From JARYMI01 sp964550915 (lineage in GTDB: Bacteria; Acidobacteriota; Aminicenantia; Aminicenantales; UBA8522), in assembly GCA_964550915.1 (NCBI GenBank), contig CAZKBY010000018.1, positions 1 through 22,294 on the forward strand: a stretch of DNA of 22,294 bases, written 5' to 3'. The notes below the pieces were generated by a model. That model worked only from the letters and a program-made list of their open reading frames with translations. It had not been told where the DNA came from and did not search any database. Both the position numbers and the translations under genes were made by a program. Positions within the stretch are counted from its first letter, which is position 1, and every line of letters starts with the position of its first letter. Positions 6,757 to 14,833 of this stretch are shown here, one piece after another.

Positions 6757-9417
6757 ATGGCCAAGGATCCCGTTTGCGGCATGGAAGTCCAGGAACAGAG
6801 TGCTGCCGCTGTTTCTGAATACGGGGGAAAGAAATACTTTTTCTGTTCGGCGGCTTGTAGAACGGCGTTTGATCAAAAGCCGGAGAAATACCTTTCTGCT
6901 TCCCCCAGCCGGGAGCTGAGCCCAGAGCTAACCGGCGCTGGCCGAGGATACGGCATTGGCGCAGCGGCAGGGCCGTCTCCCGAAAAGCTGGAGCGGATCG
7001 ACCTTACGGTTCGCGGCATGAGCTGTGCTGGCTGCGCTGCGAACATCCAGAAATTTCTGAGCCGCCTCGACGGCGTGGTTAAGGCTGAGGTCAATTTTGC
7101 CACCTCCAAGGCCACGGTCATTTTTGACCCGCGTCTGGTCACGCTGGCCGACTTTGTGGCCGCCATAAGAGAGAGCGGCTACGATGTCGCGACAGCCGCA
7201 GCCGATCTCATGCTTGAGGGCATTGTCTGCGCTTCCTGCGTCCAGAAGGTCGAGAAGGCCCTTCATGGCCTCCGGGGAGTTGTCAAAGCGGCCGTCAGCT
7301 TGGCCACGGGACGGGTGAGGGCGGAGTACCTGGCGGCGGAAACGAATCTTGGTGAGATCAAAAGGACGATCGAAAGGACTGGCTACAAAGTCCTTGACAT
7401 CCCTGGCGAAAAAGAAAAAGTGGACATTGAGCAAGCCCTCCGAAAAAAGGAGGCCCGAGAGTTGAAGGTCAGGTTCATCTCCGGGCTCATCCTGGCTGTC
7501 GTCATCTTTCTCGGGAGCATGTGGCACTGGTTTCCCTGGGTGCCCGTGTTTCTTCGCCATTTCATCGTCCTCTGGCTGCTTGCCACGCCCGTTCAGTTTC
7601 TCATCGGCTGGCCCTTCCTCAGGGGAGCCTGGAAGTCTTTCCGGCGCCGCAACGCTGATATGAACACGCTCATCGCTGTCGGCACACTGGCCGCATATTT
7701 TTACAGCGCTGCCGCCACGCTTTTCCCTTCTTTTTTCGAGAAAGCCGGGATCAGACCGGAGGTCTATTTCGATACATCGGCCTTTATTATTGCACTGATT
7801 CTATTCGGCCGCTGGCTCGAGGCAAGAGCCAAGGGCCGGGCCTCTGAGGCCATCAAGAGACTGGCCGGACTGCAACCCCGGCTGGCCCGTATCCTGAGAG
7901 AAGAAGGGGAGGTGGATATTTCAGTTGAAGAAGTCCAGGTCGGAGATCTTGTCGTCGTCAGGCCCGGCGAGCGGATTCCGGTGGACGGCGTCGTCGAGGA
8001 AGGTCGGTCCTCAGTCGACGAGTCGATGATTACCGGAGAGAGCCTGCCCGTTAGAAAGGCGGCCGGGGATGAAGTCATCGGCGCCACCCTGAACAAGGCA
8101 GGCAGCTTCCGCTTCCGGGCCACCAAAGTCGGAAAGGACACGACGCTGGCCCAGATCATCCGGCTCGTTGAGGAGGCTCAAGGCTCGAAAGCTCCCATCC
8201 AGAGGCTGGCCGATGTCATCGCGGGCTATTTTGTCCCGATCGTTATTTCCATCGCCATCGCCACCTTTGTTGTTTGGTTTGATTTTGGGCCCTCGCCGTC
8301 GCTGACTTTTGCGCTGCTCAACTTTGTGGCCGTGCTGATCATCGCTTGCCCCTGCGCGCTGGGGCTGGCCACTCCGACAGCCGTGATGGTCGGGACGGGA
8401 AAAGGCGCAGAAAACGGCATTCTCATCAAGGGCGGAGAAAGCTTAGAGACTGTCCACAAGGTTGACACCATCGTCTTCGACAAAACCGGCACTTTGACTA
8501 AAGGAGAGCCCGAGGTCACCGATATTATCTCGGTCGGCGGGTTCGAAGAAGATAACATCCTTGCTCTTGCTGCAGCGGCTGAGAAGCCTTCGGAGCATCC
8601 TCTGGGCGAGGCCATCCTGAAGAAAGCCAGACAGAAAGGCTTAAGCCTGGAGGAGCCGGCTGATTTCCAGGCTGTGGAAGGCCAGGGGATCGAAGCCCGG
8701 GTAGGAGGAAAAAAAGTGGCCATCGGAAACGCCCGGCTGATGGCTGGCATGAGCGTTGATTTTGGCTTCTTGAAAAATAGGACCGAGACCCTATCTGACG
8801 AGGGTAAGACGGTCATTTTTGTCGCCGTCCAGGGAAACCCGGCCGGGATCATTGCCGTCGCCGATGTCCTCAAGGATCATTCGGTTGAGGCCGTGGCCAG
8901 GCTCAAGGAGCTCGGGCTCGAAGTCATCATGCTCACGGGTGACCACAGGATGACGGCTGAGGCCATCGCGAGGAAGGCAGGGATTGATAGAGCCATCTCT
9001 GAGGTCCTGCCCGGGGATAAAGTCAGCAGAATCAAAGAGATCCAGGAGTCTGGCCGCAAAGTCGCCATGGTTGGCGACGGCATCAACGACGCGCCGGCTC
9101 TGGCCCAGGCTGATGTCGGCCTGGCCATCGGCACCGGGACCGATGTGGCCATGGAGGCTTCGGACATCACTCTCATCGGCGGTGACCTCAGGGCTGTCGC
9201 CTCAGCCTTCACACTGAGCCGGAAGACAATCCGGGTCATCAAACAGAATCTTTTCTGGGCCTTTTTCTACAATGTCGTCGGAATTCCGGTCGCAGCCGGG
9301 GTCCTCTATCCCTTTTTTGGGCTCCTGCTCAACCCGATCGTCGCCTCAGCCGCCATGGCCTTCAGCTCTGTCTCCGTCGTCTCCAATTCTCTACGATTGC
9401 GCAGAGCCAGGTTATGA
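6757..9417 (+). CDS. copA: Copper-exporting P1B-type ATPase with N-terminal YHS and two HMA domains
   Basis: An 886-aa pump that uses ATP to move Cu(I) out of the cytoplasm. Order of parts: YHS domain (about 1-46; DPVCGM with Cys7, Cys30, Cys34); a linker; first HMA domain (81-144, GMSCAGC, Cys90/Cys93); second HMA (150-212, IVCASC, Cys158/Cys161); eight membrane helices; actuator ITGES (425-429); CPC metal site (531-533) in helix 6; phosphorylated Asp575 in DKTGT; SEHPLG (His614); TGD (727-729); and GDGINDAP (773-780). Tyr838-Asn839 in helix 7 and the Met867...Ser870-Ser871 group in helix 8 are the Cu(I) signature of subgroup P1B-1, so silver/copper is favoured over zinc/cadmium. No essential residue is missing. 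The start has only a weak ribosome binding site. It sits behind the DUF2892 gene in one operon. Confidence 0.96.
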   Translation: MAKDPVCGMEVQEQSAAAVSEYGGKKYFFCSAACRTAFDQKPEKYLSASPSRELSPELTGAGRGYGIGAAAGPSPEKLERIDLTVRGMSCAGCAANIQKFLSRLDGVVKAEVNFATSKATVIFDPRLVTLADFVAAIRESGYDVATAAADLMLEGIVCASCVQKVEKALHGLRGVVKAAVSLATGRVRAEYLAAETNLGEIKRTIERTGYKVLDIPGEKEKVDIEQALRKKEARELKVRFISGLILAVVIFLGSMWHWFPWVPVFLRHFIVLWLLATPVQFLIGWPFLRGAWKSFRRRNADMNTLIAVGTLAAYFYSAAATLFPSFFEKAGIRPEVYFDTSAFIIALILFGRWLEARAKGRASEAIKRLAGLQPRLARILREEGEVDISVEEVQVGDLVVVRPGERIPVDGVVEEGRSSVDESMITGESLPVRKAAGDEVIGATLNKAGSFRFRATKVGKDTTLAQIIRLVEEAQGSKAPIQRLADVIAGYFVPIVISIAIATFVVWFDFGPSPSLTFALLNFVAVLIIACPCALGLATPTAVMVGTGKGAENGILIKGGESLETVHKVDTIVFDKTGTLTKGEPEVTDIISVGGFEEDNILALAAAAEKPSEHPLGEAILKKARQKGLSLEEPADFQAVEGQGIEARVGGKKVAIGNARLMAGMSVDFGFLKNRTETLSDEGKTVIFVAVQGNPAGIIAVADVLKDHSVEAVARLKELGLEVIMLTGDHRMTAEAIARKAGIDRAISEVLPGDKVSRIKEIQESGRKVAMVGDGINDAPALAQADVGLAIGTGTDVAMEASDITLIGGDLRAVASAFTLSRKTIRVIKQNLFWAFFYNVVGIPVAAGVLYPFFGLLLNPIVASAAMAFSSVSVVSNSLRLRRARL

Positions 9418-9436
9418 AGGAAAGAAGAGAATTATT

Positions 9437-9613
9437 ATGTTAGCCAAGATCGCTGTGACCGCCGCCGGCCTGGTCCTCATCGTCCTGGTTAATTGGTATT
9501 TTTTATCCCGGGGAAAAGGCCGCAGTCCTTCGCGCCCGCAGACCCGGAAAAAGAAAGCCCAGATTAGAAAAGATATTTCAGACCTACATGAACCCGGTAA
9601 AAGGACGGGTTAA
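9437..9613 (+). CDS. Small single-pass membrane protein downstream of copA
   Basis: A 58-aa ORF starting MLAKIAVTAAGLVLIVLVNW, a single hydrophobic helix (about residues 4-24), followed by a strongly basic tail (RGKGRSPSRPQTRKKK). An AGGAAAGAAGAGA stretch lies upstream, and the gene starts 19 nt after copA, so it would be cotranscribed. Membrane-anchored cupredoxins encoded next to copA in other bacteria begin with a very similar helix, from memory. Here no cupredoxin copper-binding part follows, in this frame or another. The last 50 nt overlap the convergent outer-membrane gene. It may be a truncated remnant of such a protein or a real small protein. Confidence 0.5.
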   Translation: MLAKIAVTAAGLVLIVLVNWYFLSRGKGRSPSRPQTRKKKAQIRKDISDLHEPGKRTG

Positions 9614-10445
9614 CCTCGAGGTTGCCGATATTCATGGTCTCCCTGACCTCGTCGATAGAGTCGGAGAGCATTTCGTTGCGCTGAATCTCCAGAGAAGGAA
9701 ATTCCTTGGGCGTCCCGTAAAAGCGCATGTCTATGGCCAGGCTGACGTTACGGAAAAGAACCCAATTGAGTTCGGCGCCGATATTGAGGCCCAGCTTGTT
9801 TATCGGCCCGAACTTAAATTTCATCTGATAGGTTTCGCCGACGAAGTAGCCCTCTTCTATCCAGAATTTTGAATAGGTCAAGCCGACTCCCTCGCCGCTT
9901 GTCCGGAAATAGGTGGGGCCCCCCGATATGTAGAGAGCCACTTTTTTCGAGAGAGGGAATCTGACGAGGGCGTTTAAACTCAAGCAGAGCTGAGTCAGAT
10001 ACCCTTCTGTGTTCGGCCAGTCATAACTCTTTTCAAAAATGTAGGGATAGGGCGGGCCGATCGTATAATCCCCGATGGCATAGTTGAGGGAGACATCATA
10101 GATGGTGTTCGTGCCCTCTATGCGCGGTTTGCCATATTCTAATTGGAGCTGAACGCCGAGTTTTCTCATCGGGAAATAGGAGATGCCGGCGCTCAGTCCC
10201 CAGCTTCTCTTTCCGTTGAGGTAGATCGTCTGCTCTCCGTTGCTTTCGTAAGGGCCGGACAGGAAAGGAGGAGAGAATTGATGAAAATAGGATGTCTCTA
10301 AAAGGGAGAATTCGTAGCTTACGGCCGTGCTGAACTCGAATCTTTTCGCCGACCAGTAATCAACGCCCTGCTGCGAGAATGCAGAAACGGGCATTCCCGC
10401 CAACAGAAGCAAGACTAAAGGACAATGAAGCCGCATTCTCTTCAT
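9564..10445 (-). CDS. Outer-membrane beta-barrel protein, unknown function
   Basis: A 293-aa protein with a signal peptide (MKRMRLHCPLVLLLLAGMP, then SAFSQQ as likely cleavage region). The mature part alternates polar and hydrophobic residues and is rich in Tyr, Phe and Gly, for example LNYAIGDYTIGPPYPYIF and KVALYISGGPTYFRTSGEG. It ends VHVGLKYLF. A terminal Phe preceded by alternating hydrophobics is the recognition signal for the BAM machinery. Size suggests a barrel of about 8-12 strands, similar in kind to OmpW/OmpA-like or opacity proteins, but I cannot name the family. The ATG at 10445 has GGGGAGGAAG upstream and a strong promoter. It is divergent from mnmA and convergent with the copper cassette. 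Confidence 0.8.
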   Translation of the reverse strand: MKRMRLHCPLVLLLLAGMPVSAFSQQGVDYWSAKRFEFSTAVSYEFSLLETSYFHQFSPPFLSGPYESNGEQTIYLNGKRSWGLSAGISYFPMRKLGVQLQLEYGKPRIEGTNTIYDVSLNYAIGDYTIGPPYPYIFEKSYDWPNTEGYLTQLCLSLNALVRFPLSKKVALYISGGPTYFRTSGEGVGLTYSKFWIEEGYFVGETYQMKFKFGPINKLGLNIGAELNWVLFRNVSLAIDMRFYGTPKEFPSLEIQRNEMLSDSIDEVRETMNIGNLEVNPSFYRVHVGLKYLF

Positions 10446-10475
10446 CCGCTTCCTCCCCGGATAAAATCTATTGAA

Positions 10476-10504
10476 TTTATACCATCCTTTTCCTTGTAAG
10501 TCAA
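10476..10504 (-). promoter_or_regulatory. Predicted sigma-70 promoter of the outer-membrane protein gene
   Basis: On the minus strand, TTGACT (10504-10499), exactly 17 nt, then TATAAA (10481-10476). The start codon is 30 nt downstream with a good ribosome binding site, so the leader would be short. Confidence 0.6.
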
Positions 10505-10595
10505 TGAAAATATTTCATTTCTTTCGCTGGCAGCAAACACTCTCTTTCCCTGCTTTACTCCGTGTGCTATCCTAAAGTTTGCCGTGAAGAGATCC

Positions 10596-11693
10596 ATGAA
10601 GGGACGCCCGAAAGTCGCCGTTGCCATGAGCGGAGGTGTGGATTCCGCAGTAGCGGCAGCGCTTCTCGTGGACAAGGGCTATGATGTCGTTGGCCTGACC
10701 ATGAACCTTTTTTCCCTCCCCGGCGATCTCTGCCGGTCGGAAGAGCTGAGAAGCTGTTGCGGCTGGAAAGCAGCCGAAGATGCTCACGAAGTTGCCCGTC
10801 TGCTCGGAATTCCCCACTTCGTGGCTGATTTTCGTCGTGACTTCGAAGAGGTGGTCATCAAGGATTTTTGCCTGGAGTATGGGCGCGGCCGGACCCCTAA
10901 TCCGTGCGTCCGGTGCAATGAACATATCAAGTTCAAGCTTCTCATGGAGAGAGCCTCAAGGCTCGGGGCCGAGTTTATCGCCACCGGGCATCATGCCCGG
11001 GTGACTCGTGACCGGGCCCGGCGGAGCTTTCATCTCAAAAAGGGGAAGGACACGTCCAAGGACCAATCCTACTTCCTCTATCCTCTCACCCAGGCCCAAC
11101 TCGCTCGCGTTTTGATGCCGGTCGGACGCATGACGAAAAAGCAGGTCAGAAAAGAAGCCAAAAAGCGGTCGCTTCCGGCGGCAGCCAGGCCTGAAAGCCA
11201 GGAGGTTTGTTTCGTTCCGCGTGGCCGGTACCCTGATTTCTTGAAAGAGCGGATTCCCGAAGCCTTCGTCCCGGGCCAGATTCGGGATACAGGCGACCGG
11301 CTTCTGGGCGAACACAAAGGGATCATCCATTTTACTGTCGGGCAGCGCCGCGGCCTTGGCCTATCATCGCCCCACGCTCTTTATGTGGTCTCGATCAACC
11401 CGGACAGCCACACCGTTGTTGTCGGAACCAACGATGACCTTTCCTGCCAGAAGCTCCTGGCCTCCCGGGTCAACTGGATTGCCGGCGGGAAACTCGACGA
11501 GCCGATTCGGGTGAAGGCCAAAATCCGCTATAAGCATAAAGAGGCGGAGGCCCTGGTCACTCCTTTTTCGCCAGGAAAAGTTGCCGTCGAATTTGAGAAA
11601 CCGCAGCGGGCCGCTACCCCTGGCCAGTCGGTCGTCTTTTACAGACGGGATGAGGTGCTTGGGGGGGGAATCATCGACCGGGTTCTAAGTTGA
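10596..11693 (+). CDS. mnmA: tRNA-specific 2-thiouridylase MnmA
   Basis: MnmA activates U34 of tRNA-Lys/Glu/Gln with ATP and inserts sulfur to give 2-thiouridine. The product is 365 aa from the ATG at 10596, giving MKGRPKVAVAMSGGVDSAVA with the PP-loop SGGVDS. An in-frame GTG at 10584 would add four residues; neither start has a strong ribosome binding site. The nucleophilic Cys104 lies in GRTPNPCVRCNEHIKF and the second catalytic Cys205 in PESQEVCFV. ATGHHARV, KDQSYFLYPLTQ and GQRRGLGLS are further family motifs. All catalytic residues are present. It is monocistronic by context: divergent from the outer-membrane gene and convergent with the aldolase. Confidence 0.96.
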   Translation: MKGRPKVAVAMSGGVDSAVAAALLVDKGYDVVGLTMNLFSLPGDLCRSEELRSCCGWKAAEDAHEVARLLGIPHFVADFRRDFEEVVIKDFCLEYGRGRTPNPCVRCNEHIKFKLLMERASRLGAEFIATGHHARVTRDRARRSFHLKKGKDTSKDQSYFLYPLTQAQLARVLMPVGRMTKKQVRKEAKKRSLPAAARPESQEVCFVPRGRYPDFLKERIPEAFVPGQIRDTGDRLLGEHKGIIHFTVGQRRGLGLSSPHALYVVSINPDSHTVVVGTNDDLSCQKLLASRVNWIAGGKLDEPIRVKAKIRYKHKEAEALVTPFSPGKVAVEFEKPQRAATPGQSVVFYRRDEVLGGGIIDRVLS

Positions 11694-11694
11694 T

Positions 11695-11739
11695 GCCTGG
11701 GGTGACAACCCGATGCCAGCAGTTAGCAGCTCTCCAGGC
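11695..11739. repeat. Nested inverted repeat between the convergent mnmA and aldolase genes
   Basis: GCCTGG (11695-11700) pairs with CCAGGC (11734-11739), enclosing a small hairpin GGGT-GACA-ACCC (11700-11711). It fills most of the 51-nt gap between two convergent stop codons and could act as a two-way transcription end. It lacks a T-tract, so it is not a textbook intrinsic terminator. Confidence 0.3.
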
Positions 11740-11744
11740 TACGC

Positions 11745-12692
11745 TCAGTATTTTCTTATGATCTCGATGATCTCCCGGCTGAGCTTCAGGGCGTCGTCGT
11801 ACCTGCGCTGCCAGATGTTCCGGCCGAAGATCAAACCGTCAACGCCAGCCTCGAGGCTGAGGCGCACTTTCCGGAAAAGATCCTCGTCGCTGAGCTTGCT
11901 GCCTCCGGAGAGCAAGACTCCTGTCCGGCCGGCTGACTGGATGACCATTCTCAGGGCGTCCTCTTCTGAAATGTCCTTAAACGTGTTGTACGCTTTAAAG
12001 GGACTCTGGGGATCGTAGCTTCCACCCTTGGGAGGCACCGGCAGGTTGACCTTGGCGAGCGTGGCGCCAAGCTCATTGGCCAGGCGGGCGGCGTAGTCGA
12101 CCATGGCCAGGGAGTCCCTTCCGCCGCCCCGTGTTTCGGCATGGGGGCCTCGCGGATAGGCCCACATGATCAACGGAATTCCATATTTTCGGCATTCCTG
12201 CCTGACCTCGGTGAACTGGGCGATGTCATCGGCTTCCATCGGTGAGCCAACGTAAAGGGTGTATCCGATGGCGTCCGCGCCCAGCCTGAGGGCGTCCTCC
12301 ACACCCGCATCGAGAGGAGAAAAAGGCAGGTCGTCGGGAGGGATCGATGTCTTGCCGTTAACCTTGAGGACAAGGGGCACGCGGCCGGCGTATCGGCGGA
12401 GATGCTTCTCGGCCAGCCCGATGTGGCAGACAATACCGGAGTAGTTCGCTTCCAGAGCCAAGCTGAGCTGGAATTCCAGGTCGGCGCTCAGAGGGTTGGG
12501 AAAGAAGTCCCGAGGCCCGTGCTCCATTCCCTGATCAACGGGCAGGAACATCATCTTGCCGTTTCCGGGGCCGTGAGCATACATGAGTTCGTAGAGCCGG
12601 CGGCGTTCGCCCGTGGTCAGGTAATCGAGGTCGAGGCTGAACTTTTCGGCCCTTTCCTTTCGGGCTATCTTCTCTTCGATCTCTTTAATCAT
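11745..12692 (-). CDS. Class I fructose-bisphosphate aldolase, archaeal/DhnA type
   Basis: A 315-aa TIM-barrel aldolase of the DeoC/FbaB (DhnA) family, which cleaves or forms fructose 1,6-bisphosphate through a lysine Schiff base. Seen are PVDQGMEHGP (residues 51-60), the LGADAIGYTLYVGS strand (138-150), LIMWAYPRGP (174-183) and ELGATLAKVNLPVP, where Lys214 is the likely Schiff-base lysine. LSGGSKLSDED and GVDGLIFGRNIWQR near the C-terminus form the phosphate-binding part. In some archaea the family includes bifunctional aldolase/phosphatases; members can also act on related sugar phosphates, so the exact substrate is inferred. The ATG at 12692 has AGGAG only 1 nt away, too close for normal use, and a -10 box 6 nt upstream, suggesting a leaderless message. 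Confidence 0.88.
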   Translation of the reverse strand: MIKEIEEKIARKERAEKFSLDLDYLTTGERRRLYELMYAHGPGNGKMMFLPVDQGMEHGPRDFFPNPLSADLEFQLSLALEANYSGIVCHIGLAEKHLRRYAGRVPLVLKVNGKTSIPPDDLPFSPLDAGVEDALRLGADAIGYTLYVGSPMEADDIAQFTEVRQECRKYGIPLIMWAYPRGPHAETRGGGRDSLAMVDYAARLANELGATLAKVNLPVPPKGGSYDPQSPFKAYNTFKDISEEDALRMVIQSAGRTGVLLSGGSKLSDEDLFRKVRLSLEAGVDGLIFGRNIWQRRYDDALKLSREIIEIIRKY

Positions 12693-12698
12693 GCTCCT

Positions 12699-12727
12699 AT
12701 TTTAGCCTCCGGGGCTGCTTTTTTCAA
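12699..12727 (-). promoter_or_regulatory. Predicted promoter of the aldolase gene, placed for a leaderless transcript
   Basis: On the minus strand, TTGAAA (12727-12722), 17 nt, TAAAAT (12704-12699). Only 6 nt separate the -10 box from the ATG, so the expected transcription start coincides with the first base of the start codon. Confidence 0.55.
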
Positions 12728-12743
12728 GGAGCCGATTAATGAA

Positions 12744-12773
12744 TTGACAGATGTCTGCTCCTTTTCCTAAAAT
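12744..12773 (+). promoter_or_regulatory. Predicted sigma-70 promoter of the D-aminoacylase gene
   Basis: TTGACA (12744-12749), 18 nt, TAAAAT (12768-12773). It lies back to back with the aldolase promoter within 75 nt. About 28 nt of leader then carries AGAGGAG before the ATG at 12808. Confidence 0.55.
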
Positions 12774-12807
12774 TCCGGCTAAAGGACTTAAACAAGAGGA
12801 GAAAAAA

Positions 12808-14418
12808 ATGCCCAAGATAAAAACATCACTTGTGTTTCTTGTCCCGTTCCTGATTTTTATTATTGCTGTTATTGTCAGCTGCGGTGGGACAAGGAAGTCT
12901 TATGATGTCTTAATCAGAGGGGGATTCCTTCTTGACGGTTCGGGAAATCCATGGTCTAAGGCTGATGTCGCCTTGAAAGGGGAGCGAATTGCCAAGGTCG
13001 GCTTTGTGGAGGAAGACAAGGCCAAGGCCGTCATTGACGCTCACAATCTCATTGTCTGCCCCGGTTTTATCGATATCCACACTCATTGCGACCGGGAAAT
13101 CACCGAGATTCCCACGGTTGACAATTATATCACTCAGGGAGTTACCACCGTCATCGGCGGAAACTGCGGCGGTCATCCTTTTCCCTTGAAAGAGCTCTTC
13201 CAGAAAATCGAAGAGAAAGGGATCTCTCTAAATTTTGGCGTTCTCGTTGGACATAATACAATTCGCGAGGAAATCATGGCCATGAAAATGCCCGACCCTA
13301 CGGCCGAAGAAATGGAAAAAATGAAGGCCCTGGTGGATGAGGAGATGAAAGCGGGAGCTCTTGGTTTTTCCACCGGGCTAGCCTATCTTCCGGGCGCTTA
13401 TTCAAAGACAGCAGAGATCGTCGAACTCGCTTCAGTGGCCGCGCGCTACGGCGGCATTTACGCCAGTCACATCCGCGATCAGGGAAAGAAGATCACAGAA
13501 GCGATCGAGGAGGCTATCGTCGTGGGAGAAACAAATAAAATGCCGGTCGTCATCTCTCATATCAAGCTCGCCGACGATTTCGTCTGGAACGAGCTCGATC
13601 GAATTTGCCTGCCCGTCGAAAAAGCCAGGCAAAGGGGCGTTGAGGTCTTTCTCGATCAATATCCTTATACGGCGACCAGTTCCGGGTTTACGAGCAGCCT
13701 TCCCGGATGGTGTTTTGAGGGAGGAAAGGAGAAGTTTCTGGAGAGGCTAAAGGATAAGGAAACATATGACCGCATAAAAGCATATGTCATGGAGAGACGG
13801 CTGACCTCAACCAAAGGGATTGATCTTTTGGAAATGATATCCATCGCCCAGTTTAGGAATAAACCCGAATATGAGGGGAAAAACCTCAAGGAGATTCTTG
13901 TCCTTGAGGGAGAACAGCCCACTGTCGAGGCTGGCGCCGACCTCATCATTGACATCGAAAGAAGCGGAGGAGCCTCAGGTGTCTTTTTCCAAATGGATGA
14001 GCGAGACGTGGAAAACCTGATGCGCCTGCCCTATGTCATGCATGCCTCTGATGGAGCGATTCAGGTGGCCGGTAAGGGAGTTCCCCATCCCCGGAGTTAT
14101 GGGACTTTTCCCAGGGTCATCAGCTGTTATGTGCGGGAGAAACATATTATTACCCTTGAGGATGCTGTGCGCAAGATGACCTCTTTGCCGGCCCAGGTCC
14201 TCCGCCTCAAGGACAGGGGCATGATCAGGGAAGGGATGTATGCCGATATCACTGTTTTTGATTTTGAATCCTTCCAGGACAAAGCGACCTATTCTCAGCC
14301 TCATCAGTACAGCCAGGGGCTGGCGTACGTCTTTGTTAACGGTGAGATGGTCATCGACAAAGGAGCCCATACGGGCAAACGGCCCGGCAAGATCCTAAAG
14401 AGGTTGGAAGGGAAATAG
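12808..14418 (+). CDS. Lipoprotein N-acyl-D-amino-acid deacylase (D-aminoacylase), amidohydrolase family
   Basis: A 536-aa metal-dependent hydrolase that removes acyl groups from N-acyl-D-amino acids. The ATG at 12808 follows AAGAGGAGAAAAAA; an upstream in-frame ATG at 12751 lies inside the promoter and is rejected. Residues 1-25 form a lipoprotein signal ending VIVSC, with Cys25 as lipidation site, so the enzyme is probably membrane-anchored outside the cytoplasm. Metal and catalytic residues match the D-aminoacylase of Alcaligenes in spacing: His91 and His93 (HTHCD), Cys120 (GGNCGG, 29 residues later), His221 (SHIRDQG), His251 (SHIKLA, 30 later) and Asp415 (MHASDGA). The segment between His251 and Asp415 is about 50 residues longer than in that enzyme. 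Some relatives act as dihydroorotase-like or prolidase-like hydrolases, so the precise substrate is inferred. Confidence 0.9.
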   Translation: MPKIKTSLVFLVPFLIFIIAVIVSCGGTRKSYDVLIRGGFLLDGSGNPWSKADVALKGERIAKVGFVEEDKAKAVIDAHNLIVCPGFIDIHTHCDREITEIPTVDNYITQGVTTVIGGNCGGHPFPLKELFQKIEEKGISLNFGVLVGHNTIREEIMAMKMPDPTAEEMEKMKALVDEEMKAGALGFSTGLAYLPGAYSKTAEIVELASVAARYGGIYASHIRDQGKKITEAIEEAIVVGETNKMPVVISHIKLADDFVWNELDRICLPVEKARQRGVEVFLDQYPYTATSSGFTSSLPGWCFEGGKEKFLERLKDKETYDRIKAYVMERRLTSTKGIDLLEMISIAQFRNKPEYEGKNLKEILVLEGEQPTVEAGADLIIDIERSGGASGVFFQMDERDVENLMRLPYVMHASDGAIQVAGKGVPHPRSYGTFPRVISCYVREKHIITLEDAVRKMTSLPAQVLRLKDRGMIREGMYADITVFDFESFQDKATYSQPHQYSQGLAYVFVNGEMVIDKGAHTGKRPGKILKRLEGK

Positions 14419-14476
14419 GCAGCGAAGATCATCCGATCAAGGCGCGACGCTAAATAAAGGAAGGAACCGTCTTTTC

Positions 14477-14833
14477 TTACTGGCTTCTGGCCAGCCTCTC
14501 TTCGGCTTCGGCGGTCGTGATCTTTCCTTCCCTGAGCATCTTCAAGATCTCAAGCCTGCTCTGGCGCGGAGGTTTCAGTTCATCGTACTTCCGGAACATT
14601 TCTTCCATCCTGGCCCGCACCGTCGGGTAGGAACAGTTCATCCGCCGCTCGACTTCTTTGAGGTTTCCCCGGCTGGTCATGAAGAGGTCGAACAGCCGCT
14701 CGACTTCCGGGTCGAACCGGCAGACGGGGCACGGATCAAAGCTCCCTTCGAGCGTCGAGCCGCAGCCGCTGCAGACCATCCGGGAGACCACGAGTTTCTG
14801 GCCGCAGGACGGGCATTTGGGCGGGACTCTCAT
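14477..14833 (-). CDS. DUF2089 zinc-ribbon/helix-turn-helix protein
   Basis: A 118-aa protein. Residues 7-38 hold three CxxC pairs (Cys7/10, Cys21/24, Cys35/38), typical of the DUF2089 zinc ribbon. Residues 40-90 (LFMTSRGNLKEVERRMNCSY) resemble a sigma-70 region-4-like helix-turn-helix (GNLKEVER, SYPTVRARM). The last 25 residues (RLEILKMLREGKITTAEAEERL) form a short SHOCT-like helix pair that also occurs at the N-terminus of the upstream partner. A role as transcription regulator of its own operon is likely but inferred. Its ATG overlaps the stop of the DUF4097 gene (ATGA), so the two are translationally coupled. Confidence 0.87.
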   Translation of the reverse strand: MRVPPKCPSCGQKLVVSRMVCSGCGSTLEGSFDPCPVCRFDPEVERLFDLFMTSRGNLKEVERRMNCSYPTVRARMEEMFRKYDELKPPRQSRLEILKMLREGKITTAEAEERLARSQ

